A program made the position numbers and the translations under genes. A DNA stretch of 64,000 nucleotides from Typhlomys cinereus (Eukaryota > Chordata > Mammalia > Rodentia > Platacanthomyidae): positions 186,001-250,000 of the forward strand of contig JALPQD010000137.1 of NCBI GenBank assembly GCA_023101885.1. The letters are read 5' to 3'. Positions 36,110-49,237 of the stretch are shown piece after piece; position 1 is the stretch's first letter, and the number at the start of each line of letters is the position of its first letter. The notes under the pieces were generated by a model, which saw nothing but the letters and a program-made list of their open reading frames with translations, was not told the origin of the DNA and ran no database searches.

Positions 36110-36288
36110 GGATCACCACGTCCCACGTAAGAACACAGAGTGGATATGACAGAGGCCTGTAATTTCAACCCTGGAAGGTGGAGCTTAGACAACCTCAGAA
36201 CAAAGCAATAAGGTGAAAAAGCAATCCAGGATGATTTCCATTGTCACTCTTGGGCCACACACTCGAGTGTACACCCACCCACAGGCAG

Positions 36289-36339
<51 letters not shown>

Positions 36340-36340
36340 C
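36110..36340 (+). mobile_element. tRNA-headed SINE, CA-tail type, 5'-truncated
   Basis: Starts in the body; CTGGAAGGTGGAGCTTAGAC, then a (CA)n run of about 24 units. Confidence 0.75.
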
Positions 36341-37559
36341 AGTCTCTTCCATAGTTCTATCACCTATTACCCTAACATACAGAGCTTCTCTCCTATAGTG
36401 GGCTCAGCAGGAAGTCAGCGATTGGTGCTCATTGGCCATCATATCTTGTGCCCCACTTCACTGTCTAGGAAGATTCTTTGCTTGCCCTTCTCTGTGTATT
36501 CAACCCTGGAGTTCTGGACCAAGTCAATTCTGTTCTCTCCAGAACAGGCAAGTCCAAAGAGCAAGAGAAAAGCAGCAGTCCCCAGTGCCTCACTATTTAT
36601 TCATGAGCCTTTGAAAAATCTTTCCAGTGTGAGTCACTGTAAAAGGTACCGTGAAAGTCCACTCGTGGAACATACTCATAGGACTGGACAGTGGATAATC
36701 TCGACAGCCAGTCACATAGCTGTTAAACAGTACTGAATCCAAACCCCAACATTTCTCACATAGAACCAGAGCTTACAAATTCTCGGTTTCCTATAGCTGC
36801 TCTATAGCTGGGATCCAGTGTGAAATTGAAGATCTGTAGTGGGATTTGCAATCAGAACTTGCTTACCATTGCAATCTTGTGGCTTTGGAGAAACATAACC
36901 TGTTTCAGCTTCCTTTCACCCCTCTGGATGGTAGGATGATAAACACCATGTAGATTTGTTGGGTTCCAGTGAAATTCATTGGTCTGTAGCATAAAGCCCC
37001 ATACACCTCAAATATTAGTTACAGCCAGTTGTAGGAAATAAATACTATGGGTAAGTGCTAGATCTCTAGGAAGTAAAATGTATCTGGAAGATGTATTGCT
37101 TTTATCCCAGCAATTTTCATCTGTGTCATTTGCGATGCCCAACGAGACTAAAATGCAACTTCTCAAAGTATCCAACTTTACTTTGGGAAGCAACGTCTTC
37201 TAAATTTTAGGTTTGGCCTCTCTTTTGCCAGTGACTCAGATGTGGAACTTGACGTAGCACCACCCGGTGTGATGTGACATTTTCTTTCTGGTGATCCTGG
37301 TGTTTCTTGGAAGCCCTGTGCTACATGGGTGTTCCTGTGTTTACTATTAGAAACTGGGTTGGGATTTGAAAATAAAAAAAGAAAATGTGCCTGCTTTTCT
37401 TTATTCCCTTGGGAGACAGTCTGCTGATGCAAGCTAATAGTCTTCATTTTCCTCTGGGCTCGGGATGAAGTTGGCCGGTGGTAGATCTCAACCCGTCCGT
37501 GGAAGGTGGCTAGTGTGGTTACTGAGACCTCAGACGCAAGGGCATCTTTTGAAATGCTG

Positions 37560-37790
37560 ATTGCTTTTTTTTCTTTTAATTACAATTTCACTTGATTGGC
37601 TCAACACCCACTCTAATCACCTAATACGCAGACCAGTTCCTTCTAATTAAGGAAACATGTTCCTGATTGGGGTTTTAGTGACGTCATCCAATCCCTGTTT
37701 TCCAAGGCTCTTTAGACTTCATCTTTCAGTTTGATGAGTTAAAATTACTTGTGCATATTAAAGTGGCCTAATTTGTAATGAAGTCCCAGT
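37560..37790. promoter_or_regulatory. candidate conserved intronic element with CRE and CCAAT motifs
   Basis: An AT-rich, repeat-free stretch in BMP6 intron 4 with several homeobox-type TAATTA/TTAATTA cores, two inverted CCAAT boxes (CTGATTGG, TGATTGGCT), a perfect TGACGTCA at 37679-37686 and a CCAAT three bases after it. The function is inferred from motif content only. Confidence 0.35.
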
Positions 37791-38067
37791 GTCTGTGGCC
37801 CCTTGGTCTCCCGCCCACCCCACCTCCTCCCAGCCCAGGCCTTACAGTTTTGCTTTGATGCCAAATCCATTTCATCCCGAGGACTGGAAACCCCAAGACA
37901 GTATTTCTAGGAAGAAGCCTCTCCTCTTCCATTGTCTTCTGAGACCCTCTGTGGTGAAAGGAGAAACAACCCACATCTGGCCCAGTGAAGCAGTTCCTGT
38001 GCTTGGCTTTTGTACTGATGAGAGTGGACATGCAGAGTGACGGAGTCCCCTCTAAGAAAGGAGTTCC

Positions 38068-38306
38068 GGGCTGGGGAGGTGGCTCAAGGTTAAAAGCCTT
38101 TGCCTCAGGAGCAAAAGGACCTGAGTTCATATCCCCAGATGCCATGTAAACATACCAGGCAGATATGGCAATGGTCTGCAATTCTGGCCCTGGAAGGCAG
38201 AGCCTTGGAAACCCTAGAGCAAAGCTCTAAGGAGGTAGAACAATCCAGAATGATTCCTAGTGTCATGTTTGGATCTCCACAGGTACACACACTCAAGTAT
38301 CTTCTT

Positions 38307-38348
<42 letters not shown>
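38068..38348 (+). mobile_element. tRNA-headed SINE, CA-tail type
   Basis: Head CGGGCTGGGGAGGTGGCTCA, body GGCCCTGGAAGGCAGAGCCT, and a (CA)n tail. Confidence 0.85.
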
Positions 38349-38350
<2 letters not shown>

Positions 38351-38389
38351 AAAGGATTTTTAGGACCAAAATTCACTTGTTTTAGGACT

Positions 38390-38550
38390 AGATCTTGCCT
38401 AGTAAAATGCTTGCCTAGCACACACACAGTCTGGAGTTGACTCCCTAGCACTGTCTAAAACAGTGATGCTGGAACTTGGTGGGAGGATCAGAAGTTCTAT
38501 GTGATCCTTGGCTACACAAGAATACCGAGATCCTGTCTCAAACAACAAAA
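38390..38550 (+). mobile_element. ID-B1 composite SINE
   Basis: TGCTTGCCTAGCACACACAC head, then GGTGGGAGGATCAGAAGTTC and GAGATCCTGTCTCAAACAAC. Confidence 0.55.
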
Positions 38551-38675
38551 ACAAAATAACAACCAAACAAGTGGGAGGGGAGTAAGAAAGAAAGGATTTC
38601 CAGAAAGATGACCTGATACCTGATTAATGGACATTTGGTCATAGGCTTTCCTTCCAGGGTCCTAGAAAGGGGATA

Positions 38676-39012
38676 AGGGGACTGGAGAGGTAGCTTAAGG
38701 GTTAAACCTCTGTAGAAGGACCGAGTTCAGATTCCTGTATGCCAGGCAAAAATGGCAGCAGGCTGCATTTCTGGTAAGCAGAGTCTGGGAAATCCTAGAG
38801 AGAAGCAAAAAGGAGGTAGAAGCAATCCAAGACAACTCCTGAAGTCACCCTGGGCCTCCACAGGCACACATTGTGTTCTCTGATACACACAGAAATGTAG
38901 GCACACACACACACACACAAGGCACATACACAGACACAAGAGTATACACACACACAAGCACACACACACACACACACACAAGCACACACATGCATACACA
39001 CGCAAAAAAAAA
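38676..39012 (+). mobile_element. tRNA-headed SINE, CA-tail type
   Basis: Head GGGGACTGGAGAGGTAGCTT. The long interrupted (CA)n tail runs from about 38904 to 39002. Confidence 0.8.
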
Positions 39013-39749
39013 AAATGTAGATGTCATCCAGCCTTTGCAAACCAGGTCGATGTTCCTGAACCAGAAAAGTTGTCATGAGAATCCAGCCACTTTCCCCTTG
39101 TAAGTCTTTTGTAAGGTTGAAGGAATAGACCACCGCGCCCCCTTCTTCCACGCCATGCTCCCTGGGGACACACCAGCTGGGCTTGGCTTGCACCTGAGTA
39201 AAGAGGCTCACGCTATCCATCAGACCACCTGTCAGCAGAGTGAAACGTGACAAGGAAATCACTAACTGTCTCAGGAGCGAAGCTGTAGATGCTTAAGTCA
39301 GCCAGCTCTGTCCAGAGCAGGCAAGGAGCCAAGAGCCCATCAGTTGTACTGGGCTTTCAAGCAGGGCGTAGCAGACATGTGCACTGGACAGAGTATTCGG
39401 GGGGAAGTCTCCCTGCATGGTGTTCACATGCTCCCCTTTTTACAGCTGTCCACTCCCCAGGAATGGTGGACATTGGCTGGGTTGTACTTCTCCCGTGGGC
39501 TTGGATAGGCTCTGGACGTGTCTTTATTGTTTTTACACCTGTTCGACCAGCGCTGAGCCAAGGGGTCGTGTGCAACCCAAGGGGATTCAATGAATCTGGC
39601 AATTGTTTTTCAGTTCTTGCCAGTCTACTGCGCAGTGACACCTGACCCCCTCCTCCCACCCTGGGCCCTTTGGCTCTAGCTTGGCGTCTCTGTCAGCTGC
39701 CATTCTCCTCCTCTTGTAGCATTTCTCTCAGTCTCCATGATTTTATTCT

Positions 39750-39810
39750 TGTAGGGGACTATGATGTCACTTGGCCAATCCATTGTGACGTCCATGAACG
39801 AATGACCTGG
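39750..39810. promoter_or_regulatory. candidate CRE/CCAAT cluster
   Basis: TGATGTCAC (39762-39770), GGCCAATC (39773-39780) and TGTGACGTCC (39784-39793) lie within 32 bases in BMP6 intron 4. These are CRE-like half and near-full sites around a CCAAT box. Evidence is motif-only. Confidence 0.25.
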
Positions 39811-40019
39811 AAGGATGATTCTATCTGGGAATTCTAGGTTTTGATCAGATGCTTTTCAGTCTTCAGAAAGCAATGAATGCCATCTCAAGGCAGCTGAGTG
39901 AGGCATTCTCCCATCCCAGTTGGCTGGTTGCTGGTGCTATGACTTAGATCTGGTCTTCATCTTATCAGATGATCCTTAGAATTATTCCCTGTCATTTTGG
40001 GGGAATGGGGAGAATTTTT

Positions 40020-40096
40020 CTTTTGCTGAGGATTGAACCCAGGGCCTGTGCATGTTAGGCAAGTGCTTTACCACCGAGCTCCATCCCCAGCCCTCA
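40020..40096 (-). mobile_element. ID-type SINE, antisense
   Basis: GAGGATTGAACCCAGGGCCT and CACCGAGCTCCATCCCCAGC are the antisense ID/tRNA core, well kept. Confidence 0.75.
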
Positions 40097-41547
40097 CATG
40101 GTCTCCTTTTCTTAATGTTCCTGCCTATGAATTTCTAAGTTCCTATAACCCTGCATGTCGCTGGATGCTGAGTTTGGCATTGTTTTAGCTGGTCTGGAAA
40201 TAAATTCTTCTTTCATCTCTTCCCCTTCCATCTACACATCCATCTCTCAAGATTCCCAGGAAAGTGTGGCTTTAGGTCAGTCGGGGCGTTGTTGACCTTG
40301 CCAGTGGTTCACATCTCCTTTCTCGTAAGCTTCTCCTTGGTGCGTGCTCCCAGCACAAGAGAGGCAGCTAGAGTCATGTCTCACGAAACAAGTCTGAGTA
40401 CTTTATTATGACATGCGATCTTTTGCTCGAGGGATTTTGTTCCGCAGACTGCGGACAGCATCCTTACGCTGCCCCCAGTACTCTCTCATTGTCTTCCAGT
40501 GGATTAAGATGGGGGCCAACCCACTGTGAGCATCCATGGTTCAGAAGGACACGGCTCAGTGCTGATGAATGTTTGGATCTTATTCCACTGTGTCATTTTG
40601 ATCCAAAGTTAACATTTTAGGGCCTACGACTTGGCTTCCGGACATCTTAGCTTAGAAAATGAGATTTAGGTTTATTTAGAGCATTCTAAATAAAATACCT
40701 AATCTTCCATAGATACACAGGACAAGGTGTGGCATTAGTGATTCTAGGGCTGAAATCATTTCAGACCTCAGTTTTATCATGCTCGGCATTCTTGAACCAT
40801 GAAAGTGCTCTAGCATACTTGCTATCAGGGCATGAAATATAACGTTCCTTTCTGCCTCCTCCCCTGATCTATACCCTTCTGCTGCACCAAGAGCCAGCAG
40901 TTAGACTAGGCAATCCAGGCTGACCATTTCTAACCTGAAAAATCCCCAACTGAAATGCTCCAAAACCCAAAAGCCATTCCATTATCCTGTCATTGCTTGC
41001 AAAGTTGTAGGTTCTGGAATTTTGGATGAGAGAGACATACAGTTTGGTAAAGTTTATGCAAATCTTCCCAGACCTGAAAAACTCCAAAATCTGAACCACT
41101 TCTGATCTCAGCATTTTAATCTTAAAAGATGCTAGGCTTATATGAAGAGGCAGAGGCCGGTGCAAAGTGCTCAGGACCCCCACACACACACCCTTCCCCC
41201 AGATCATCAATGTGTGGGAGGGCACCAGGTCCAGGGGACGCCTCGGCCCAGGAAGTGACGACACAAGAATGCTCAGAGCACTCGAGTCTCCATGCTTGTC
41301 TTTAAGACAAACTGGTCTGTTTTTAAGACAGTAGTTGAGAAGAGATCAAAGTCACATTCCAATGAGTAGGTCTCTAGGAACACTTGAATTCCAGGACACC
41401 CCAAGACTAGGTCTCCCTGTGGCCTTAGATGCTAAGCCTCTGAGTATAAACAAAATCTAAGTTTAAAAAAAAAAATCAAGCTTCTCTTTCCCACCCCACC
41501 CCCAGGCAGCCTGTCAAGAGATTACTGCCATAAAAAGTCTGAATTAG

Positions 41548-41789
41548 GCTGGAGAGATGGCTCAGGGGTTAAGCCTCTGTCTGGAAAGCAGAAGGTCCTA
41601 AGTTCAGATCCCAGATCTTGTGTAAAAAAAAAAAAAAAAAATTCTAGTCAGAAATGGTGGTGGTCTGCACTTCCAGCCCTGAAAAGCTGAGCCTGGGAAA
41701 CTCCAGAGCAAAGCAAAGGGGAAGTAACATAATCTGGGGTGATTCCTGAAGTCACTGTTGGGCCTCCACAGACACACAGTGCCTTCCTG

Positions 41790-41836
<47 letters not shown>
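41548..41836 (+). mobile_element. tRNA-headed SINE, CA-tail type
   Basis: Head GGCTGGAGAGATGGCTCAGG, an inner A run of 18, body, and a (CA)n tail. Confidence 0.85.
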
Positions 41837-41838
<2 letters not shown>

Positions 41839-42089
41839 AAATCTGAATCCCAGTGGGTCCCCATGCTTCCCCTAGTATGTAGGTACAAGGAGTGGGCACC
41901 TAGGTGCCCCTCCCATGCCATGTAGATTCTCCAGGCTTGTTGAACAGGAGCCAGAGTCTTGTTCTGAGTGAGGTGGGTTACTCAGCCCCAAGATGAGGAC
42001 AGTGGAGAAGAAGGAGCCATTTCAATCAGAAACTTTTGCTGTCGCCCTCATCATGTGAGGAGAAAGAGGGCATAGAAGTCGTCAGTGTC

Positions 42090-42350
42090 GGGGCTGGAGA
42101 GATGGCTCGGGGGTTAAGCCTCTGCCTTGCAAGCGGAAGGTCCTGAGTTCGGATCCTAGACCCCACGTACAGACACTGGGCAGACGCTGGGGCGGCCTGC
42201 GTTTCTGGTCCTGGTAGGGCAGAGCCTGTGAATCCCCGGGCAGAGTAAACAAGGAGGAGGAGGCGGTCCATGGAGGTGGCCCCGTGGTTCTGCACACACA
42301 CGCACTACACACGCACATGCACAATTGAATAAATTTAAAAAAAAAAAAGA
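42090..42350 (+). mobile_element. tRNA-headed SINE, young GC-rich type
   Basis: Head GGGGCTGGAGAGATGGCTCG, GC-rich body, CACAATTGAATAAAT end with AATAAA, A tail. Related GAAG..CATCAGTGT sequence on both sides suggests a target-site duplication with some changes. Confidence 0.85.
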
Positions 42351-42750
42351 AGCCATCAGTGTGTCCTGAGCAGTAACAGGCCTCCTTGGGGCAGAGCTCC
42401 TGGCTGAGGTCAGAGAAGCCAGGAAAGAGCAGGGCAGGCAGGGCTGAGCCAGTGGGACCTTCTTCCACTCTTGGTTGTTCAAGTGGCTCTGCGGCTCCGA
42501 GAGGCCAGCATGTCTCCTGTGCCCCCCCCCCCCCCAGCTGGAGGGCTGAGCGTTGTCCTCTGCTCCCCCACGGCTCCCGGGCTCTGGGTCACTCTGTTCT
42601 GCCCCCAGTCTTCCCCACAGAGTCTTCACCTCCTCTCCTGGTGTCTCCTGGTGGGTCACTCTGCTTTGCTCTGTTGGTTATCATGGAGTTTCTGTCTCAA
42701 AGGTCTTCTATGAAGGAGGAAATGGGCAAGTCTGATTTAAAAGTGTGTGC

Positions 42751-43000
42751 ATGGGGGCTGGGCAGATGGTTCAGGGTTCAAGCCTTTTCCTCACAAGCAA
42801 AAGGTTCTGAATTCGGATCCTAGATCCCACTTAAAAAATGCCAGGCAGAAATGGAGGCGACCTGCACTTACAGTCCTGGAAAGTGGAGTCTGGGAAACCC
42901 CAAAGTAAAGCAATAAGGAGGTAGAGCAATTCAGGGTAATTCCCAATGTCACCCTTGGGCCTCCACAGGCACACACAGTCAAGTGACCTCTTGTAAACAC

Positions 43001-43031
<31 letters not shown>

Positions 43032-43035
43032 AATG
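42751..43035 (+). mobile_element. tRNA-headed SINE, CA-tail type, GA tail
   Basis: Head GGGGGCTGGGCAGATGGTTC. The tail has changed to AGAGAGAG. Confidence 0.8.
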
Positions 43036-43039
43036 TGTG

Positions 43040-43130
43040 TATCTGCACACTGGTTTTTGAACCTCAAACTCTTGCTCTTCCTGCCCTTCAGTGTGGCGAT
43101 TATGGGTATGCACTACAACATCTGGCTTAA
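43040..43130 (-). mobile_element. B1-like SINE fragment, antisense
   Basis: TTGAACCTCAAACTCTTGCT and GGCGATTATGGGTATGCACT resemble the antisense B1 body. Confidence 0.45.
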
Positions 43131-43134
43131 TTTT

Positions 43135-43350
43135 TTAAACTGGCATTATTTATGCATATTTGTGATATAAAATTTGATATTGTGATTCATACATACATTG
43201 GGTAGCACTCCTCTCAGGGTAACTGGCATACTTATCACTTTTATGGTTAATGATGAATTCCTTCAAATTCCCTTCTTTGAATTGTTTTGAGATCTCTAAT
43301 GCATTTCTGCTAATCATATTGCACCCTTCTCTGTAATTAAACTTATTCCT
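43135..43350 (-). mobile_element. L1 3' fragment, antisense
   Basis: GTGATTCATACATACATTGG, CAGGGTAACTGGCATACTTA and TCACTTTTATGG follow the antisense order of an L1 3' UTR. A 174-codon - strand frame across it is not a gene. Confidence 0.5.
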
Positions 43351-43824
43351 GCGATCGGCAATAACATCGTAGTGCTGCCCAAGCTCTGCTGCTCCTCCTC
43401 GCCCCGAGCTGCACAGCAGGTGACTCGTGCTGGTAGCGTGAGCTGGGACCGCACTGGCTTTCGTTGCCCACCTCCAGCGATTCTCAGGATTTGCCCATAG
43501 GCCACGTTCAGTCAGATGCTGTGAACCGTTGCCCACTGTATTCCTGCCATTATTCTCGGGCTCAGGTCGCCCCGTGTTTTCCTGGTTCTCTTTGGGTCCT
43601 GTTTCTGTATCTCTCTGGCTCTCCAACCTCTCTCTCCTGTGCCCGTGGGTGGCACCCTGCTTGGACAAAGTCACCTTCTCTTCCTTTCTCCCACAGGAAT
43701 AGATATGGTATGAAATTTTACCTTCATATGTTTTTTCCGGCCTTCTTCAGACCCCTCATGTAAACAAATAACAGGGGTTGTGGGAGTGAGGGGAAGGCTT
43801 TCTAGCAGCCTGTCAAGCTGTAAA

Positions 43825-43827
43825 AGC

Positions 43828-43868
<41 letters not shown>

Positions 43869-43875
43869 ACACACA
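43825..43875. repeat. (CA)n microsatellite
   Basis: About 24 CA units with one TA break, not attached to a recognised SINE. Confidence 0.9.
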
Positions 43876-44267
43876 GCATGAGCCAACATGCGTCCACGTG
43901 ACACTGACTGAGGAACTCAGAGTACCGACCCCCAAGACTTAGTTGCAAGTGTTCCAAAGGCCAGTGACCTTCACAAATATTTATCCGCTCCTCGCCAGCC
44001 CTCGCCACGGAACTATAAGGAAATGTAAGCTTGGCCTGAGAGGTCTGTAGGAAAGAAAGCAGGAGGGTTAAATTCCTGCTTTTCCTTCTCTGGCCCCAGT
44101 CCTTACTGAATAACAAAAATGCCGGTGTTTGGCTCTGGAAGAAATGGCCATTCTTTCCAGAAAGTTCTCTTTGTTGAGCACCGAGGGGGGTCAGAGCCAC
44201 AGCTCACTCAACTCACGTTGGGAAGTTAAAAGTGAAGTCCTTGCACCGTGACATCTTGCTTCCATCC

Positions 44268-44472
44268 AGGCCCAAGAGAAACTTTGGGAATCCTCGACTG
44301 CTCTACCACCTCATAGCTTGGTTCTGGGTTTCCCAGGCTCCATCTTCCGGGGTTGGAAGTGCAGACCACTGCCATTTCCACCTGGCGCTTTGACATGCGC
44401 TCTTGGATCCCACCTGAGGTCCTTCTGTTTGCAAGGCAATGGCTATCAACCTCTGAGTCATCTCTCCAGCTC
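44268..44472 (-). mobile_element. tRNA-headed SINE, CA-tail type, antisense
   Basis: The complement of body and head, ending GAGTCATCTCTCCAGCTC. The (TG)n part is missing. Confidence 0.75.
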
Positions 44473-45538
44473 TGCCTGTTGTGTTTTAACAGTGTTCTTG
44501 CTTTAGAGTTCCCAGCCCTTCTTCTGTCTCCTTTGCAGCCTTATCTGGAGATCGCTGTGGTCTGCGTATCTGCAGCTGTGTTCGTTTTTCTTGCGGGGGA
44601 TGATCTTCAGAGCAGGCTTTGGTCTTATCATGCAGGATGGTTTATGGTGTGAGTCTGGTGCTACCTCTGGGAACATTTCCCTGGAGACCGGACAAGGGAC
44701 TCCCTGTGGTGTAGTGGTCTCCGAGCGGCTTCCACACAGTCACAAACTTCTGCCTCAGCTGCCAGAGAACAGAGAGGGGGTCCATCTGTCATGGGAAATG
44801 GTCCTAATTTCCATATATGTGGAAATCCCACCCAGTGAGCTCCTCTGTCCCTTCCCTCCAGGGTGGCTCCGCATGTGGGGACAGGGGCTGTATGTATCTA
44901 GCTGATCACCGCCTACTTCCTGTGGCGACAGGCAGAGGACTCGGCACAGAAAAACTGCCCATGGGACCTAAATGAATCGAAATGTTCCCAGACCTCTTGC
45001 TAAGGATTTCCTTAAGCCAGGCTAACGTATCCTCAACTACACAAGCAACTTCCGCAGCTTCTTGCAGGGAACCACTAGCTTTGGTGACCGTCTTAGTGCA
45101 AGATCGCAATCTGGGCAGCAACAGTGGGACACAAAGCAAGAGACGGTGGCTTCCCAAGTACCCCTGCCGTGGGCGTGCACCTCCTGGCCGAGCTCTGACA
45201 GGAGCACGCCCTTCAGGGAACACTCCTGGCCCGGTCACTCTGTTAATGACACAGGTCCTTCAGTCCAGTGGCAATCCCAACACATCCTTCTGAAACACAC
45301 ATCACTCACTCGCAGGTTTAGGTCAGCGGGGTGCCAAAGACTAGCTCAGAATGGGCAGCGTAGAGCACATGAGCATGTAGGCAACAACTAGAAGGACGGT
45401 GTAACTGGGGAGGAGGGCGTGCCCACGTGTGTCAGCAGGGCTTGCTCTCAGCTAGCCTGAGCCTCACACAGGGGCTGGCATGCGGCACTCTGAGTTTTGC
45501 AGTGGGGGTGCAAGTGAATCAACGGGTGCATCTCTTGA

Positions 45539-46745
<1,207 letters not shown>

Positions 46746-47668
46746 GTCGCAGCCAGCTGCTGGGGGAACCCCGCCTTAAAACTCACAGGAAGCACAGTGG
46801 AAGTGGAAGGATGACCCCACGAAGCCACCTCCTGCTAGCGACTTGCTGCGCAGATTGCAAGAGGACCTCGTTGATAAGTTGCTCAGTTCCTAGGTACCGT
46901 GAGAAGTTGCTCGTCTGGTAGGAGATGGAATTTCACTACCTGTAAGAACCATAACCCCGGGACTTCTGGCTCTCTCCCCTTTCCGCTCCCACCCCCCCAA
47001 AAAAAGAAATCCCATCCAAATTAGTTTTAGCTTTTAGCTCAAGGTGTTTGTGATGTTAGTGAGAATAATCTTTGAAGGAATATAAATACTGCTGACTGAG
47101 ACACAAGTTGGGGGTTCAGGAGTACTTGTTGAAGGAAGATAAGCAGATCGGAGACCTGAGGGGAGGGGGCCAAGAAGGCCTATGGAGGTGCCTTTTGTCT
47201 GTTTTGAGTTTGCGTTGGCTCTTTGGTGTGAAATGTCCTTCTGTGGGTCAGTTACCAAGTCCATGCCTCTCCCCATCCCATCAGTTATCTTCTTTACTAG
47301 ACCAAAAGCAGACTGATGAGGTGTTGAGGCGGGGCCAGAAGGGGTGTAAGGCGCCACGGCATCCTTTGTTTTAAGCACGGAACATTGGAAAGGTCCGGCA
47401 CCTGACAGGCATGCAGATGCATGGCTCTGACACTCTGTTAGCTCATGATGCGGTTCTTTGCCTCTCCCGCCACAGTAGCATCCCATGACGCAGGGCCAAA
47501 GGAAGGGCGCCCACCTCTAAGAATGGTCTGTGGAGGTGAGCGCACTGTTTGTGAATCCGAGTCACACTTTCCTCTTGTAGAGAGTATGAGTCAGATTAAA
47601 GTTTAGAATATTTTTAAAATGTCTTTTTCACAATCATGTACTGGAAAAATCAATTTCATACTAAACTG

Positions 47669-47674
47669 ATTAAA
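47669..47674 (+). promoter_or_regulatory. BMP6: candidate upstream poly(A) signal for BMP6 (ATTAAA)
   Basis: This is the common ATTAAA variant in an AT-rich 3' UTR, followed within about 35 bases by a TG-rich stretch. It could give a shorter BMP6 mRNA that does not overlap TXNDC5. Confidence 0.4.
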
Positions 47675-47816
47675 TAATACATTTATAATCTGTAACTGTT
47701 TGTACTTACAGCTTTTTTTGTAAATAGAAACTATAATTTATTGTCTATTTTTTATCCATCTTGCTGTAATATTTAAAGGAAGGACCAGACTTTTTTCTCT
47801 TTTCTTAAAAAAAAAG

Positions 47817-47822
47817 TTTATT
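47817..47822 (-). promoter_or_regulatory. TXNDC5: candidate poly(A) signal for TXNDC5 (AATAAA)
   Basis: The + strand TTTATT at this site reads AATAAA on the - strand, about 1.3 kb after the TXNDC5 stop. The downstream - strand sequence is T-rich. Cleavage would fall near 47790-47805. Confidence 0.6.
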
Positions 47823-47956
47823 TAGAAAGTATAGACAAATTGTACCACTTGGGATTTTTCTCTCAATCCAAGACTCAGGATGCAAAGTGGAAGCCACATG
47901 ATGGCTCTCTAGGGAGTTGGGCTTTTTAAAAGGTCACCTGTGAACCACACATGATT

Positions 47957-47962
47957 AATAAA
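47957..47962 (+). promoter_or_regulatory. BMP6: candidate distal poly(A) signal for BMP6 (AATAAA)
   Basis: A canonical hexamer on the + strand 1.2 kb after the stop, followed by a T-rich stretch within 50 bases. If used, the transcript end lies near 47975-47990, inside the TXNDC5 3' UTR. Confidence 0.55.
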
Positions 47963-49114
47963 AATCTCCTTTAAGGCAGAGGCAGGTCCAGATGCCTCTG
48001 TTTCTTCCGCGCAGCTAGACGCGATCTTGTTTCTGCGTTTCCCACTGTACACTCTGTGCCAAGTCTGTTCACGGGAGAACGGTGCTGGGCACAAAGTGGT
48101 TGTTAGCACAGGTCACTCAATGGTGAGGAACAGATAGACACATAGCCTCAGCTTAGCCCCACAGCGATAGCCACAGCTTAACACGGATGGCAGGAACTAA
48201 GCGGACTTCGAGCACTGACACGCAGTCCGTGCATGCCCGACTGAGGCATACCTGCTGACTTCTCTTTGGTCTTGAGGTCACACGAAGCCCACGCTCATCC
48301 GATAGAAGGTCCACCTCCTTGAAGGAGACGACATCCAGAGAGCTTCTGCGAGGGCTACTTAAGAACACAATCAGAATGGGTCTCTAGTGGGGCCTGAGTG
48401 GAGCTACCACTCCTGTTGCCCCAGGTGGCAGACAGAATCTGAACGGACAGAACGGTGAGGATCCGCCTCATCTGAATGCTTCAACCTTAGGTGCTGCAAA
48501 AGGGAGGAGCCTTTGATCAACAGCCACGGTGACACGTGTCACCATGCAGGACGGTCCACAGCCTTGGCGTGGCTGTACTCGGTCACGTGCCAGAGGTACA
48601 GTCGCTTTCCTTCTGACTTATCTCTCTGAGAGAAGCACTTACAGAAACCTTGCAAAGGTAGCAAGTGTGCGTGGATTTTGTTTTGAAATCTGCTCCACAT
48701 TACAGACCGACCGCATGAAGTCGATTGTGACACTTGTATCACAGGAACAGCAGCTCAGCGGTCTGCAGGTCACCTTTCTCAAAAAAAGAACAAAACAAAA
48801 TGAACAGAAAACAGAAAAAACCAGCTAGGCTTTAACCCCCCCTCCCAGATTTTAGTCTCGATGAAGCCAGTTTAAATTTTGTCAAGAGGTTAGAAATGGC
48901 TCATCACCAAATAGACGGGTTTGCACAGTGACTGTGAGTCACACATTTAGGGCAACTTAAGATTCCGTAGAATGTGGAGGCTTTTAAAAAAACACACAAA
49001 GGTATCACGAGTCTAGAACATTCTGAATGACCAGTTGAAACTCTGGTGTCCACATGATGGCAATTCTAGACACGAGGTGGAGGTGCCCAGGACAGATGGC
49101 ATCCACAGGAGTTT

Positions 49115-49237
49115 CTATAGTTCGTCTTTTGCCTGGCGCAGAACAAAGTGGTGTAAGGAATCGAGGTCTCGTCCTCCTGTGTGCTCCCCGACTTTGTTGC
49201 CGCCACGGAACAGCAACAAGGTGGGGTAGCCTCGTAC
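49115..49237 (-). CDS. TXNDC5: TXNDC5 exon 10, coding part (domain 3 end, KDEL)
   Basis: The exon encodes [20 protein letters not shown] and then [20 protein letters not shown] before the stop at 49115-49117. GYPT holds the cis-proline that faces the active-site cysteines in thioredoxin folds. The terminal KDEL is the ER-retrieval signal recognised by KDEL receptors. The acceptor, read on the - strand, is a T-rich run ending TTTTAAAG. The reading frame joins exon 9 exactly on a codon border. Confidence 0.98.
   Translation of the reverse strand, partial: VRGYPTLLLFRGGNKVGEHTGGRDLDSLHHFVLRQAKDEL

Larger units (their letters stand above)
46746..47985 (+). other. BMP6: BMP6 3' UTR
   Basis: Non-coding sequence after the stop. 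The segment around 47560-47790 is very AT-rich, with TTTGTAAATAG and similar motifs, and looks like a conserved 3' UTR end. The 3' border is inferred from AATAAA at 47957; an earlier ATTAAA at 47669 could give a shorter form. Confidence 0.7.
47800..49114 (-). other. TXNDC5: TXNDC5 3' UTR
   Basis: About 1.3 kb of non-coding sequence between the KDEL stop and the AATAAA at 47817-47822 on the - strand. No repeat is recognised inside it. It runs through the predicted end of BMP6. Confidence 0.7.

Noticed and set aside
43150..43674. 174-codon - strand frame
   Set aside because: Half is an L1 3' fragment; the rest has no recognisable domain.
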